In this document: positions 44,512 through 55,351 of the stretch, in pieces | Numbering within the stretch: position 1 is the first letter of the stretch | Layout of the letters: the number at the start of each line of letters is the position of its first letter | Origin: Cyprinodon diabolis | Lineage: Eukaryota; Chordata; Actinopteri; Cyprinodontiformes; Cyprinodontidae | DNA length: 64,000 bases | Assembly: GCA_030533445.1 (NCBI GenBank) | Contig: CM060080.1 | Location: forward strand, 20,041,377-20,105,376 | Direction: 5' to 3' | Translations under genes and position numbers: made by a program | The notes under the pieces: model-generated | The model's input: only the letters and a program-made list of their open reading frames with translations | Database searches by the model: none | Told to the model about the DNA's origin: nothing

Positions 44512-44693
44512 CTCACATATCCAATCATACAAAGAGCTCCCATCATACACACTCTTGGCACTGTTTATACTTATCACAGTAAAGTGACGATACAAAGGCA
44601 ATAACATGTGCAATGTATAATGTGCAATTACTATTTGATACCCTGTGCAATAACCTGTTTCTCTATATTTAACAACACCCAGTGCAATAACTA

Positions 44694-44754
<61 letters not shown>

Positions 44755-44944
44755 CTTGTAAACATCCTGTTCTATAACCCTGTATAATAAAAAACAAACA
44801 AAAACAAAACTGTCATATGTGGGTGCACTGTATATGTCCCATGTACCTTTTTCTTCCTTTTGCACATTTTTCTTACTTTTTACTATTTGAGCTGATGTAA
44901 TGAGTACATTTCTCCACTGTAAGATCAATAACGTCAATCAATCA
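44512..44944 (+). mobile_element. LINE-type 3' UTR insertion in the V15 flank
   Basis: Interrupts the flank shared by V14-V16: the AATAAGACC phrase recurs on both sides, at about 44500 and 44947. The end reads TTTTGCACATTTTTCTTACT, then GAGTACATTTCTCCACTGTA and AAGATCAATAACG, as in 3' ends of common fish LINE copies. It contains the TA microsatellite. Family not certain. Confidence 0.5.
44698..44752. repeat. (TA)n microsatellite
   Basis: About 27 TA units inside the LINE-like insertion. Confidence 0.95.
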
Positions 44945-45221
44945 AGTAATAAGACCTTCCCACGTCCAGCTGTAGTGACAGCATAGCTCCCATTACTTAC
45001 TCTAACAGTGGCTGTGGCCTCTGAGTTAAGTCTTTGCTACACAATAATGATCCTAACTGCTTTGATAAGGCAGCTCTGTTCTGTACTGAAAGTATAACTG
45101 TGATTCACAAAGACTGCTAAGGAAAAATCAGGTGCAAATATTTGATAAAACACCGTCTGCTTCACATACATTTCAAAACTACCTCAGGTTATTGTAGGCA
45201 CAAAACGGGGCCTGAAACGTA

Positions 45222-46469
45222 CACTATATTGCCAAAAGTATTTGCTCACCTGCCTTGACTCACATATGAGCTTAAGTGACATCCCGTTCCTAATCCATAG
45301 GGTTCAATATGACGTCGGTCCACCCTTTGCAGCTAGAACAGCTTCAACTCTTCTGGGAAGGCTGTCCACAAGGTTTAGGAGTGTGTTTATGGGAATTTTT
45401 GACCATTCTTCCAGAAGCGCATTTGTGAGGTCGCACACTGATGTTGGACGAGAAGGCCTGGCTCTCAGTCTCCGCTCTAATTCATCCCAAAGGTGTTCTA
45501 TCGGGTTGAGGTCAGGACTCTGTGCAGGCCAGTCAAGTTCATCCACACCAGACTCTGTCATCCATGTCTTTATGGACCTTGCTTTGTGCACTGGTGCACA
45601 GTCATGTTGGAAGAGGAAGGGGCCAGCTCCAAACTGTTCCCACAAAGTTGGGAGCATGGAATTGTCCAAAATGTCTTGGTATGCTGAAGCATTCAGAGTT
45701 CCTTTCACTGGAACTAAGGGGCCAAGCCCAGCTCCTGAAAAACAACCCCACACCATAATCCCCCCTCCACCAAACTTTACACTTGGCACAATGCAGTCAG
45801 ACAAGTACCGTTCTCCTGGCAACCGCCAAACCCAGACCCGTCCATCAGATTGCCAGATGGAGAAGCGCGATTCGTCACTCCAGAGAACGCGTCTCCACTG
45901 CTCTAGAGTCCAGTGGCGGCGTGCTTTACACCACCGCATCCGACGCTTTGCATTGCACTTGGTTATGTATGGCTTGGATGCAGCTGCTCGACCATGGAAA
46001 CCCATTCCATGAAGCTCTCTGCGCACTGTTCTTGAGCTAATCTGAAGGCCACATGAAGTTTGGAGGTCTGTAGTGATTGACTCTGCAGAAAGTTGGCGAC
46101 CTCTTCGCACTATGCGCTTCAGCATCCGCTGACCCCGCTCCGTCAGTTTACGTGGCCTACCACTTCGTGGCTGAGTTGCTGTCGTTCCCAAACACTTCCA
46201 TTTTCTTATAATACAGCTGACAGTTGACTGTGGAATATTTAGGAGCGAGGAAATTTCACGACTGGATTTGTTGCACAGGTGGCATCCTATCACAGTTCCA
46301 CGCTGGAATTCACTGAGCTCCTGAGAGCGACCCATTCTTTCACAAATGTTTGTAAAAACAGTCTGCATGCCTAGGTGCTTGAATTTATACACCTGTGGCC
46401 ATGGAAGTGATTGGAACACCTGATTCCAATAATTTGGATGGGTGAGCAAATACTTTTGGCAATATAGTG
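45222..46469 (-). mobile_element. Apparently complete Tc1-like DNA transposon
   Basis: 1,248 bp element bounded by inverted repeats of about 29 bp (45222-45250 and 46441-46469, both beginning CACTATATTGCCAAAAGTAT read inward) and flanked by TA on both sides (45220-45221, 46470-46471), the Tc1/mariner target duplication. It contains one uninterrupted minus-strand transposase. The duplicated V14 flank shows the same site without insertion at about 43230, so the element landed after the V14/V15 duplication. Confidence 0.96.
45304..46335 (-). CDS. Tc1-like transposase, full length and open
   Basis: DNA transposase that cuts and pastes the surrounding element. Start taken at Met of [13 protein letters not shown] (46335), the usual start of this family, giving 343 residues; the frame is open for 38 more codons upstream. 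Visible in order: paired helix-turn-helix DNA-binding domains ([20 protein letters not shown], then the [10 protein letters not shown] linker and [11 protein letters not shown]), and the catalytic triad D in LWSDESRF, D in FQHDCAPVH and E in [10 protein letters not shown]. The last two are 34 residues apart (DD34E), with a GGGGIMVWG glycine box between the first two. It ends AAKGGPTSY. No stop or frameshift, so it may encode an active enzyme or be very recently inactive. Confidence 0.95.
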   Translation of the reverse strand: MGRSQELSEFQRGTVIGCHLCNKSSREISSLLNIPQSTVSCIIRKWKCLGTTATQPRSGRPRKLTERGQRMLKRIVRRGRQLSAESITTDLQTSCGLQISSRTVRRELHGMGFHGRAAASKPYITKCNAKRRMRWCKARRHWTLEQWRRVLWSDESRFSIWQSDGRVWVWRLPGERYLSDCIVPSVKFGGGGIMVWGCFSGAGLGPLVPVKGTLNASAYQDILDNSMLPTLWEQFGAGPFLFQHDCAPVHKARSIKTWMTESGVDELDWPAQSPDLNPIEHLWDELERRLRARPSRPTSVCDLTNALLEEWSKIPINTLLNLVDSLPRRVEAVLAAKGGPTSY

Positions 46470-46619
46470 TATGTATGTGACCCTCAGTGCAAAGATTTTA
46501 TCTATTAAAAGAAAATAAAGAAATTGTAATTGTGCATCCTCACAGCAACTCTGACCCATGATTGCTCTCTGAAACTGGTAATGCATATGAAGAGGTTGAG
46601 AATTGAAGCTAAACTACAT

Positions 46620-47218
46620 TCGTACTGATTTCAGACATTCAATTTTACTCCAAACTTTAAGGAAAGATAAAAGTTAAATAGATATTTTTCAATGCTTATG
46701 ATGAATAAGCATTAATACTGTTGTGTGATGCATACGCTTGCACTGGGGTTGAAAAACTATCCACGAGGACCTGTCACATAAACAAAAATAGAGCCATAAA
46801 ACAATCTAAAACTGAAATGATAGTCCACACAATATTTAAATATTTTCTTAATCTCATTACTGCTCTCCCCTATTATAGAAAGAGTTGTGGGTTCAGATTT
46901 ACCTGATGAATTGTGATGAAGTGTGCCTCAAACACTTTCTAAGATTAAAAATCTGAAACGCTCAAAACTTTTTAGATAATGTCTAGAAGCAACATTTCTA
47001 CATTTCTGTGTACATTATCAAACAGGTGTGTCAGTATTACAGACATTTCTGTGAATGACTGCAGTACCCTTGGTCCTTTGCTCCTACCATCAACATCCTG
47101 TAGCTTCATAAGACAACACAAAACCACCTCCTTCAGAGATACACAGAGAGTGTCTCATGACTCTCTCCCTGCAGCTCAAAGTAGCAGTTCTACATTATGG
47201 TCAGGCAGCAAAAAAGTC
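46620..47218 (+). repeat. Duplicated V15/V16 upstream unit (copy before V16)
   Basis: Near copy of 43430-43974, including GTGTGTCAGTATTACAGACA and the exact leader-proximal stretch. It carries the promoter of V16; identity rises toward the leader. Confidence 0.85.
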
Positions 47219-47658
47219 ATGTTTAGTCAAAACCTCATCACATTTTCGGTCTTTCTGCTGTGGACATCAGGTGAATAACCATAAATATCTGCTTTGATCT
47301 ACAGATTTGAAACATTTAACATTTTGCATGACATCTCTGTTCTGTTCATCCAGGCTGTCTTGGTGGAAGTGATGTGACCCAGACCCCCATGCTGTGGAAG
47401 TCTGTGGGTGAAGATGCAACGATTGAATGCGAACATACCAAGGGTGTTGACTATTACCAGATGTATTGGTACAGACAGCTGCCTGGAGAAACTATGAAAC
47501 GTGTTGTTTACACAACAACAGCTTCAAAAAATCATGACTTTGGAGATTTTGGAAATGAAAAATTCAATGCCACCAAAAAGGAGGTTGACAAAGGGACGTT
47601 TACAGTGAAGAATCTACAACCAAAAGATAAAGGCTTGTATTTCTGCGCTGTGTCAAAA
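47219..47658 (+). CDS. TRBV: TCR beta variable segment V16, downstream of C
   Basis: Leader exon 47219-47270 identical in sequence to V15; V exon 47354-47658 with a few substitutions (MKRVVYTTTASKN, KEVDKG). Cys and Trp anchors intact. Heptamer CACAGTG 47659-47665. The nonamer has lost the C of ACAAAAACC by a one-base deletion, leaving AAAAAAACC at 47688-47696 with a 22 bp spacer, so recombination may be weaker than for V15. Youngest copy of the triplication. Confidence 0.9.
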
Positions 47659-48059
47659 CACAGTGATACAAACACATGTGTGAGCTGAAAAAAACCTCTG
47701 AGCTCTGCTCACCTCAGGCCCAACCACACATTGTGTCACTAATGAGATCCTCTCATATCCAACATTTCCTTTCTCTGTAGTGACATCAAACCTCCATCAC
47801 ACACACTGACAGTGGCTGAGTTTAGTCTTTTAAAAATGAAATAATATTTCCGACTGCTCTTATAAAGCCTTCTGCAGCGCTGCTCTGTGTCGAAGACATA
47901 ATGAACAGGAGTAAAAAAGGCTGGCACTTCCTAGAAGATGAACTGGCACCAAAAGCTTCCAAGATAGAACATTTCACAATCCCTCTCCCCTGCTTCTACA
48001 TGAAAACAACTGATTCAAACAAAGAGTAACTCAAAAATAAACTTCTCCATCAACTCACC

Positions 48060-48271
48060 ATGCTGCCACCTCCAGAAGCCATAGTTGGCCTTATTACAGG
48101 TGGCGACAACTCAGACTATAGACAGTGGACTCAGGACTTCGTGGTCTGGTGTCAGCAGAACTACCTCCTGATTAATGCAGGGAAAACCAAGGAGCTAGTG
48201 GTGGAATATCAGAGAAGTAGATCAACCCCACTGGTGAACATCAAGGGAACAGATATTGAGATAGTGGACTC
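48060..48271 (+). mobile_element. CR1/Rex-type LINE reverse transcriptase fragment (left part)
   Basis: Open frame with WTQDFVVWCQQNYLLINAGK and TKELVVEYQRS, the thumb-side region of fish LINE reverse transcriptases (WC..N.L.LN..KTKE). Cut by the TTAA-flanked element that follows and resumes at 48858. Confidence 0.8.
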
Positions 48272-48857
48272 TTAAAGCTGAAGTCTGTAAGTTTTTAAAA
48301 ATCACTTTTTTGTCATATTGGCTAAAACTGTCCCTATGCCCAGACAGCAGTACATGTGATATGTAACCTGTGAAAAAAACTGCTTCAATTGGTCCCGCAT
48401 ACTGCCTGTATTTCAATCTGAAAAGAATAATTCGGGACGAGTCAAAACAACCAATCACAGCCAGAGAAGCGTCTCACCGCTTAACCTGCCGCTGCTGCAG
48501 TCAGGCGGACGCGCGTGGAAGTCATGGCGGAGCGACAGCCACCAGCGAAAGAGAAACTGCCCTTACTGCCCCTGCTGACAACTGCTTACACGGCAAACTT
48601 CGGTATAACCAGCATCTTATATCTAGCTGCTTGGAGGTGAGTGTTATCGCTCTTACCGATTCACACTCCATGCCGGGTACGCTGCTTGGATGCTTCTGGT
48701 CGCATGCGGTAGCCGCGCAGATGCTGTGAGAGGGGTGGAGCTTGGAGGTGGGGCATGAGTGAAGCAGAGAGGGTGGGGGAGTGGCGTGAAACCTGTTTTT
48801 CTTCAAATTTTCAGTCGAAGTCTGCTCTCTTCTCAATGTTACAGACTGCAGCTTTAA
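48272..48857. mobile_element. TTAA-flanked non-autonomous DNA element (piggyBac-like)
   Basis: 578 bp insert (48276-48853) with TTAA at both borders and imperfect terminal inverted repeats: AGCTGAAGTCTGTAA inward from the left, and TTACAGACTGCAGCT at the right, one mismatch. It splits a LINE coding frame, which supports real insertion. No transposase is encoded. TTAA duplication is typical of piggyBac superfamily elements. Confidence 0.8.
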
Positions 48858-49615
48858 AAGGACCTAGGTGTTCATCTGAGCATTAAACTTAACTGGACTG
48901 AGGTTTTGTAAAAGAAGGGTCAGAGCAGACTCTTCGTGCTGAAGGAGACTAAGGTCTTTTGGAGTGCTGGGGGCGCTACAGAAGGCCTTCTTCGACTTGG
49001 TTGTAGAATCAGCCATCTTCTATGGAGCTGTCTGTGGAAGTAATGGCTGAGAGAAAGCGGCTGGATAAGCTGATCAGGAAGGGCAGCTCTATGATTGGAT
49101 GCCCACTGGACTCAGTGCAGGAGGTGGGAAACAAACCCTAAATAAAATAACATCTCTGTTGGATAATGTCTCCCATCCCCATGCATGAAGCTGTCCTTCA
49201 GTGACAGACTGCTGAAACTCTAAATGCACCAGGGAGCGTTATCACAGATCCTTCCTCCCAGCAGCTTTATAACCACCACCGTTCCCAACAACCTCAAGAA
49301 GTTGTTGCATTCATGCTAATTCATGATAATCCATGACAATTTTTGTACAGTTTCTCTCTTAGTCACTTCAAAAAAACATGCTGCCGTCAATTTTGCACAT
49401 CTCTGGTGTTGCTGCTATTTTTGCATATCCATTACTCCTAAAAGGTCCACAGCTGTTATTATTTATTCTTCAGATGACTACACAGAATTTTCTTATTTTG
49501 TTATTTTTATACACTTAAGGTCCACATTTGTGTGACCACTTTTGCTGTAATGCTTTTACTGCTGTAACACCACATGAATTTCCCCATTGCGGGACAATAA
49601 ATATATTTTCTTTTC
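48858..49615 (+). mobile_element. CR1/Rex-type LINE 3' fragment (right part)
   Basis: Continues the interrupted LINE: KDLGVHLSIKLNWT-like text, then VESAIFYGAVCGS and RLDKLIRKGSSMIG in shifting frames. It ends in a 3' UTR finishing with GAATTTCCCCATTGCGGGAC and AATAAATATATT. Several stops; dead copy. Confidence 0.78.
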
Positions 49616-49619
49616 CATT

Positions 49620-50895
49620 CTATTATATCTGCAGGGAGAAGCTGTTTACTAAATGCTATTGGTTTTATTTTTATTTTTTAATCCAGTAGTTACTTTAAGA
49701 AGACAGACAAAACACATTTCTATTATAAATCTGTCTTCTGTAAAGTCATGCTCTAGTGTTGTTGTTTTTTTTTTTACCTTAGATTTCTACAGTCCATTAT
49801 ATTTCATTCAATCTTATAGTCTCAAGTTCCCTTCTTTCAGTGTTGTAGTGTGGTCTCCATCCAGAGGAGGGAAGCATTGTTCATTCTTAAATAGAGCCTG
49901 ACCTTGATGTAAGATACATATTTTTAAGTATCCTCTCTGGGAAGCAAGATAAATATGTAATTAACGGTTAATTTAAAAATTTGGAAGTGTAGAAAAGAAA
50001 TCAGATTTCCCAAAATCTGGGACTTTCTAATAACATATGATAACAATCTACTAGGTCTGGACCTGGAACTCTGAATCATTACATCTGCCATTGAACAAAA
50101 TCTGTAATAGCAAGTATTAAGAGCACTGCTTGTTACTGTTTGTTGTGTTTTTTTGTTTTATTTTTTGTGGGTAAGATCTGTCTTTGTATATTGTTGGTAC
50201 TGTCTGGTATAATTAGAAAATATGCCTGTTTCATATGTTCAATGAAAATCAGAAATAGTGTTTTAATAAAGGAAAATGTATGATTATTTATTTATTTAGG
50301 ATAAAATACTATATTTATTGATCTTATGCATGCATGGCAACTAACATTGAAAGTCTTACATTTACAAATAGAAATCTTGCAACTTTTTAATTAATTGAAT
50401 GTGTGACAGTTTTGGCTTTCCACAGAACATTGCAAACTCTGAATGAAACATGTTGGGCAAATTTTAATTGCTGCATAACTTAATATAGCAAAGATAGTCA
50501 ACAAATCCTTGACAGAAACTGTTGATATTTTTGTGTCATCAGAGCACTTACAAACTTTGACTCCCCAGAGAACAGAATTTCTGCAAGTGAGGGTGATCCA
50601 AAGTTAAGCTGTTCTTGCGGCTCGAGGCGGTTTCCTCAGGTGAGAGTTGTATAATTTCTATGTTTAGGTGATGGAGCTGCTGCCTGATCAAGGACGGAGG
50701 GGAAACATTGTGTTTTGTATTTTCTAATTGCAGCACAGGGAGCCATATGTTTTACCGCAGTAGCTTGATAAAAAAAAAAAATCTTATGCTGCATTAGCAA
50801 CACAACCATTAAGAAAGCATCAAAGTTGGAGGTAGTTCCACAATACTGCAGTGGATAATCGGAATGAAGTGAAAATAGGAAAATATCTTATGTAA
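49620..50895. other. Intergenic, no gene recognised
   Basis: AT-rich sequence; nothing supported. Confidence 0.45.
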
Positions 50896-50903
50896 CTTGC
50901 ATA

Positions 50904-51532
50904 CAGAGATGGGAAGTAACGAAGTACAAATACTTCGTTACTGTACTCAAGTAGATTTTTCTGATATTTTTACTTTACTTTACTACTTATTTTTACGGCA
51001 ACTTTTTACTTCTACTCCTTACATTTTTACACAAATATCTGTACTTTCTACTCATTACATTTTAAAAAATTGGCTCGTTACTTTAGTTTTGAATCATTTC
51101 AATGGAGTTACTGTTATTATTTTTCACGTCATCAATACCAAATTCAAACTAATTGGATGGGAATCTACGTTGCATTTGACGCACCACTACAAGATGAATC
51201 GACAGATTCGGCGGTATTCATTCGCGGCAAATCATTGCAGCTTGGTGGCGGTGGCGTTAGCATAGTAGTATGGACGACGAGATGATTGAAAATGAACACA
51301 ACGGAGATCTAGTCCTATTGGCAGACATCCATTTAAAATGTAGGCAACGGCATGAAAAAAGTGGTTTCTACTTTTACTTTTATACTTTAAATAAATTTAT
51401 AAGCCTGTACTTTGTTACTTTTACTTGAGTAAAGAAGTTTAATCAGTACTTCCACTTTTACCAGAGTATTTTTTAACACAAGTATCTGTACTTTTACTCA
51501 AGTACGGAAAGTGAGTACTTTTGCCATCTCTG
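50904..51532. mobile_element. hAT-type non-autonomous DNA element with perfect target duplication
   Basis: 629 bp, ends CAGAGATGGGAA and TTGCCATCTCTG (inverted), flanked by the 8 bp direct repeat CTTGCATA (50896-50903 and 51533-51540), the length typical of hAT transposition. Sub-terminal arms are rich in AAGTA/TACTT repeats. The open frame inside is not a transposase. Confidence 0.9.
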
Positions 51533-51544
51533 CTTGCATATAAT

Positions 51545-51985
51545 ACTGAATTTCTGTGCTAACATAAAAACTTAAAGAAATAAACAAATGTTCTTGACGA
51601 ATGATTCACTCAACAGTTGCATAGAGATCCACTATTTAAGAAATACTACAATAAATGCACTTGTCGAAATCACTTATCTGTGTTGATATGGCAATTTACT
51701 ATGTCGAATTTTGGATTTCATTAAAAGACTTTGAGTGTGCTACAAGTTAATATTAAACAACTTTTTATTAAAAAAAAAATTTCTAAAGGTATATTAAGTA
51801 CAATTCTATGTTTTTGTGTGGTTTTACAAGGATACATATTAAATACTTCCTGTAGTGTTACCACCCAGAACATTGCTATAGATCCTTTGAAGCTAAATAA
51901 ATGTTTTTCTTTCTTATTTTAATTGAATGCAGTTCTGAATCTGATTGGTTAAGCTATTGTGAATGTAAAATTCATGACTGCTGAA
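51545..51985. other. Intergenic, no gene recognised
   Basis: AT-rich spacer between the hAT element and the L2 fragment. Confidence 0.5.
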
Positions 51986-51989
51986 GCTG

Positions 51990-52337
51990 TACTTGACAAA
52001 ACAGTTTGACCATTCAGAAGAGGAGGTGGAGCTTTTTCAGCTGCTGCTCCAAAATTGTAGAACAAGCTCCCCCTCCTCATTAGAAAATCACCTTCACTGT
52101 CTATATTCACTCTATATTTTATTATCAGAATGTCTGGCTTTTAAGCACAGCATAAGACTCCGCGTTTTGCGGTTTGTTTTATTGCTTTTTTTATTTGGTT
52201 TTATTTTATTATATTTGTCATATTCGTTTAAATGCATGTGTTGTTTTTCTACAATTTTGGATTTACTTGATATTTACAGCACTTTGTGGCAGCTGTGGTT
52301 TTTTTGAAGGGCTTTATAAATAAAGTTGAATTGAGGT
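51990..52337 (+). mobile_element. L2-type LINE 3' end fragment
   Basis: Broken frame reading RRGGGAFSAAAPKLWNKLP-like residues (SYQAPLLWNQLP in the better copy at 58.6 kb), followed by the short 3' UTR ending GGCTTTATAAATAAAGTTGA. Confidence 0.7.
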
Positions 52338-52339
52338 GA

Positions 52340-53210
52340 GGCATGGAGGCACACCAAAAAATATTATACTATCTATAATGATAACAACAGGGCTAGAACA
52401 TTGTAGGGCCTGTTAAAGGAAAGCCAAGTTAGTTCTCCCTGATTCTTTCATGAACACTGAGAAAAAACACTTAAATCGCAGTTTCCAATGTATTTTTATT
52501 AAATGAATAGAAAACAAGGAGGAAGGTTTAACAGAATTTATGTTTAGACTAGAGAAATGGCTCAGGTTTCATACGACAGGCCTTATAGTGCTTTCATTGG
52601 GAAAAGAGGCCTTAATAACAGTTACAGAAGCTTTTTATACGTCTGCATTCACACTCTGCCACATCATCACATAATTACATCATATAGATTTTGTTTGTAA
52701 ATGAGGAGACATCACTGGCTCCAAACTAATCAAGATAATACAGTGTCTTCTAACAGTAGATCAAGAACAATCCAAATGCACACCGACAGAAAACAGTCTT
52801 AATTCATAAACTCCTTGCCTTAAAAAGCCTTAAACATTAGCATTAATACTTAACAGGGAAGTAATATCAGAGTTTAACACGCATATACATTAACAATAAA
52901 AAGAAATAATCTAACAGGTTTTAAGAAAGAACTGATAATGTTCCCTGCTGCATAAACGTGCAGACCATACTGGTTTCAGGTAAAAACCACAAACATATAC
53001 AATCCCACATAAGGGACAGAAGGGAATGAAACACTTGCACGCCAACATTTAAAGCACTCAGCATTAAAAGCAGTTTACTTATGTGCTGCTCACTACAACG
53101 GTACTGCATGTTACTGCTCCTCTGTTCATTACCCTCCTCTGCAGCTGTATTACCTGCTTTGATGAGGTTAGACCATATCTTATATGACAAATATGATAGT
53201 AGACTTTAAG
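52340..53210. other. Intergenic, no gene recognised
   Basis: Non-coding spacer before the V17 promoter; nothing supported. Confidence 0.45.
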
Positions 53211-53333
53211 CCTGCTGTGTCCACGCCCTCCTATAGAGCACTCATTCTCTGCTGTAGCCTCAAATTAGAGGCTTCAAACCATTGAATAGGCTGCTGAGCA
53301 TAACACAGTAACAGCAATATGATGCATAACAGA

Positions 53334-53804
53334 ATGAGTGTCATCATCTTAATAATAACCCTCAACACTCTGCTGTTTTCAGGTAATCACTCTTTACTGT
53401 ATTACAATATCTTAACTTAAACTAGTGTGGTGTTGTATTTTGTGTCATGTTCTTTTTTTTCCAAAGTTGAATTATACAAATGCATGTTATTTTGTTCTTC
53501 CACAGGATCTTCTCTCAGTAATCAAGTCCGCCAGACTCCACTTTACATTCAAGCAAATCCAGGAAACTCAGCCATTATCAACTGCTCTCACAGCATTCAG
53601 AACTACAACGTTATGCTTTGGTACAAGAGATCAGAGGACAGGCAGCTCCAGCTCCTGGGTTATATGTATACTGTCCGCAGTACTATTGAATCTGGAGTGG
53701 AAGTGGAGATTGAAGGGAGTGCAGATAAAGACCAGAACTGCACTCTGACAATAAAAAAGCTCAATGTGAGCAGCAGTGCTGTTTACTTCTGTGCTGCTAG
53801 TTTC
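53334..53804 (+). CDS. TRBV: TCR beta variable segment V17, downstream of C
   Basis: Leader exon 53334-53382 (MSVIILIITLNTLLFS); V exon 53506-53804 after TTCCACAG. Opens SSLSNQVRQTP; first Cys IINCSHSI, core Trp VMLWYKRS, second Cys VYFCAASF. Heptamer CACAGTG 53805-53811, 22 bp spacer, nonamer GCAAAAACC 53834-53842. It belongs to the same family as V1-V6 on the other side of the constant gene, down to the 22 bp spacer. A CCACGCCC box lies about 110 bp upstream. Predicted functional. Confidence 0.93.
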
Positions 53805-53899
53805 CACAGTGATGAATATCACTGCTCCTCGGTGCAAAAACCTCAACCTTCATTGAAAAAAAAAACTGTTGCACAAATTGGTCTAAAGACATTTTAATT

Positions 53900-54949
53900 C
53901 ATATTTTTTACCCAAACTATTTAACATTTAATTATAATGTAGCCTGTCTGTAACTCAAATGTAGAATTCAATTGCTTTGAAACAATTTAGTTTTAGATTT
54001 TAATTACTTTAGCAGCATCCAAAATAATTATGCAACTTCAAAGCTAAAATTTTACATTTTCAGTTACATCAAATGGTCAAACTGCACATTGCAGCGACAT
54101 GAACCTCTCCTCCATCAATACGGAGACCTCCATTGTACAAGATGGCTCCAGCAACTTCGCTTTATCCATCTTGTCAAGTGATGACGAGATCCATTCACGT
54201 TAGATCGCTACATCAAGCTTTTAAAAAAGCTGTTTTATTTTAGCCCTAGAAGGACCGTTTCCTATCCTACTTCCAGCATAGAAACAGACCACCTGCTGCT
54301 CCTCTCATCCCGCTCCGCCGCTCATTCCTGTTGCGGCTGCTTTGATCTTCAGCGGCCCTCTTACCATCTCCAGCAGTTAGTGTCCAAAGCCTAGCCTTGT
54401 TCTCTTCCTGCTCTGTTGCCCTGGCAGGCTTCTTCAATGTCACGCCATCCTCCTAACGGTAAGCCGAAGCAACTCTACTCTGCCTTCAGACCTATCTCCA
54501 CCCATCGGACAAATCCGATCTTCCGTCATTCTGCTTGAGTCCACCGTATTTAGCCTTTAATTACCCTGGCCAGCTGTATCCTCTTCCGGGTCATCAGTGC
54601 TTTTTCCAGGCAGGCCTCTCCGAGCTACCGCTGTGCTCCTCAGCTCTCTTCCTGAGCTAGCAGCGGCAAGGTGCTGCCTCTACCGCTGTGGTTCCTTGGC
54701 TCCATATCTGACTCATTCCAAATATGGAGCTCTCTCTCAGTCGCTGTTCTCACCTTGATTCCCTGCTGCTCCTGCCTGAGCTCACGGATGCCATCTTCCC
54801 TCACCTCTGTTGTCCAGGTGATACAACCCCCTGTTTTTTGGCAGTCTGAGAAAGATGTGAGACCACTCAGGAAATGTAAAAAAAAATTAAAACAAAAAAC
54901 GGCAATTTAAATTGGTGGTCTTCATAATAACTGGGTGGTTGCAGTTTGC
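53900..54949. other. Intergenic, unassigned GC-richer block
   Basis: From about 54080 to 54850 the sequence is richer in C and CpG than its surroundings, with CTCTTCC and CTGCTCC words. It could be an old repeat but I recognise no coding part. Confidence 0.4.
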
Positions 54950-54961
54950 GGTCAGTGCAAG

Positions 54962-55161
54962 ACTTTTTTTTTTTTAGTTTTTACGGCTGTAGTGGCTCGA
55001 TTTTTCTTACAGTAGGCTGACAGGAAAGGGGGTATACGAGAGGTGGAGAGACATGCGGCAAAGGACCACAGGTCAGATTCAAACCCGGGTCAGCCACATC
55101 GAGGACTAAGGCCTCCGTCCATGGGTCGTGCGAGCTAACCACTGCGCCACCTGCACACCCT
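54962..55161 (-). mobile_element. tRNA-derived SINE
   Basis: Reverse strand begins GGGTGTGCAGGTGGCGCAGT with an A-box-like GGCGCAGTGGTTAGC, then a B-box GGTTTGAATC, then a non-tRNA body and an A tail (T tract at 54964-54975 on the + strand). It is flanked by a 12 bp direct repeat GGTCAGTGcAAG (54950-54961) and GGTCAGTGtAAG (55162-55173). This is the layout of a LINE-mobilised SINE. Confidence 0.88.
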
Positions 55162-55351
55162 GGTCAGTGTAAGTATAGTTTACATAGATAATTTTAGTAT
55201 TTTATTAGTCTTGTTTTGATTGTATATAGGCCTCTAACTTGCTGCAGTCCCATTCGAGTGAATACTGATCTGTATAGTCTCTAGTTTGTCAGCTCTGTGC
55301 TTCCGTAAGGCAAAAGATGTCTGCCATGACAAATGCAAACCCACTCCCATG

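Noticed and set aside
45242..46012. Long + strand open frame of 256 codons
   Set aside because: It is the antisense shadow of the Tc1-like transposase; no independent features.
42372..47697. Inverted V segments like mammalian TRBV30
   Set aside because: Leader, V exon and signal of V14-V16 all read on the + strand, the same as D-J-C.
48060..48275. Stand-alone small gene
   Set aside because: It is a LINE reverse transcriptase piece that resumes beyond the TTAA element.
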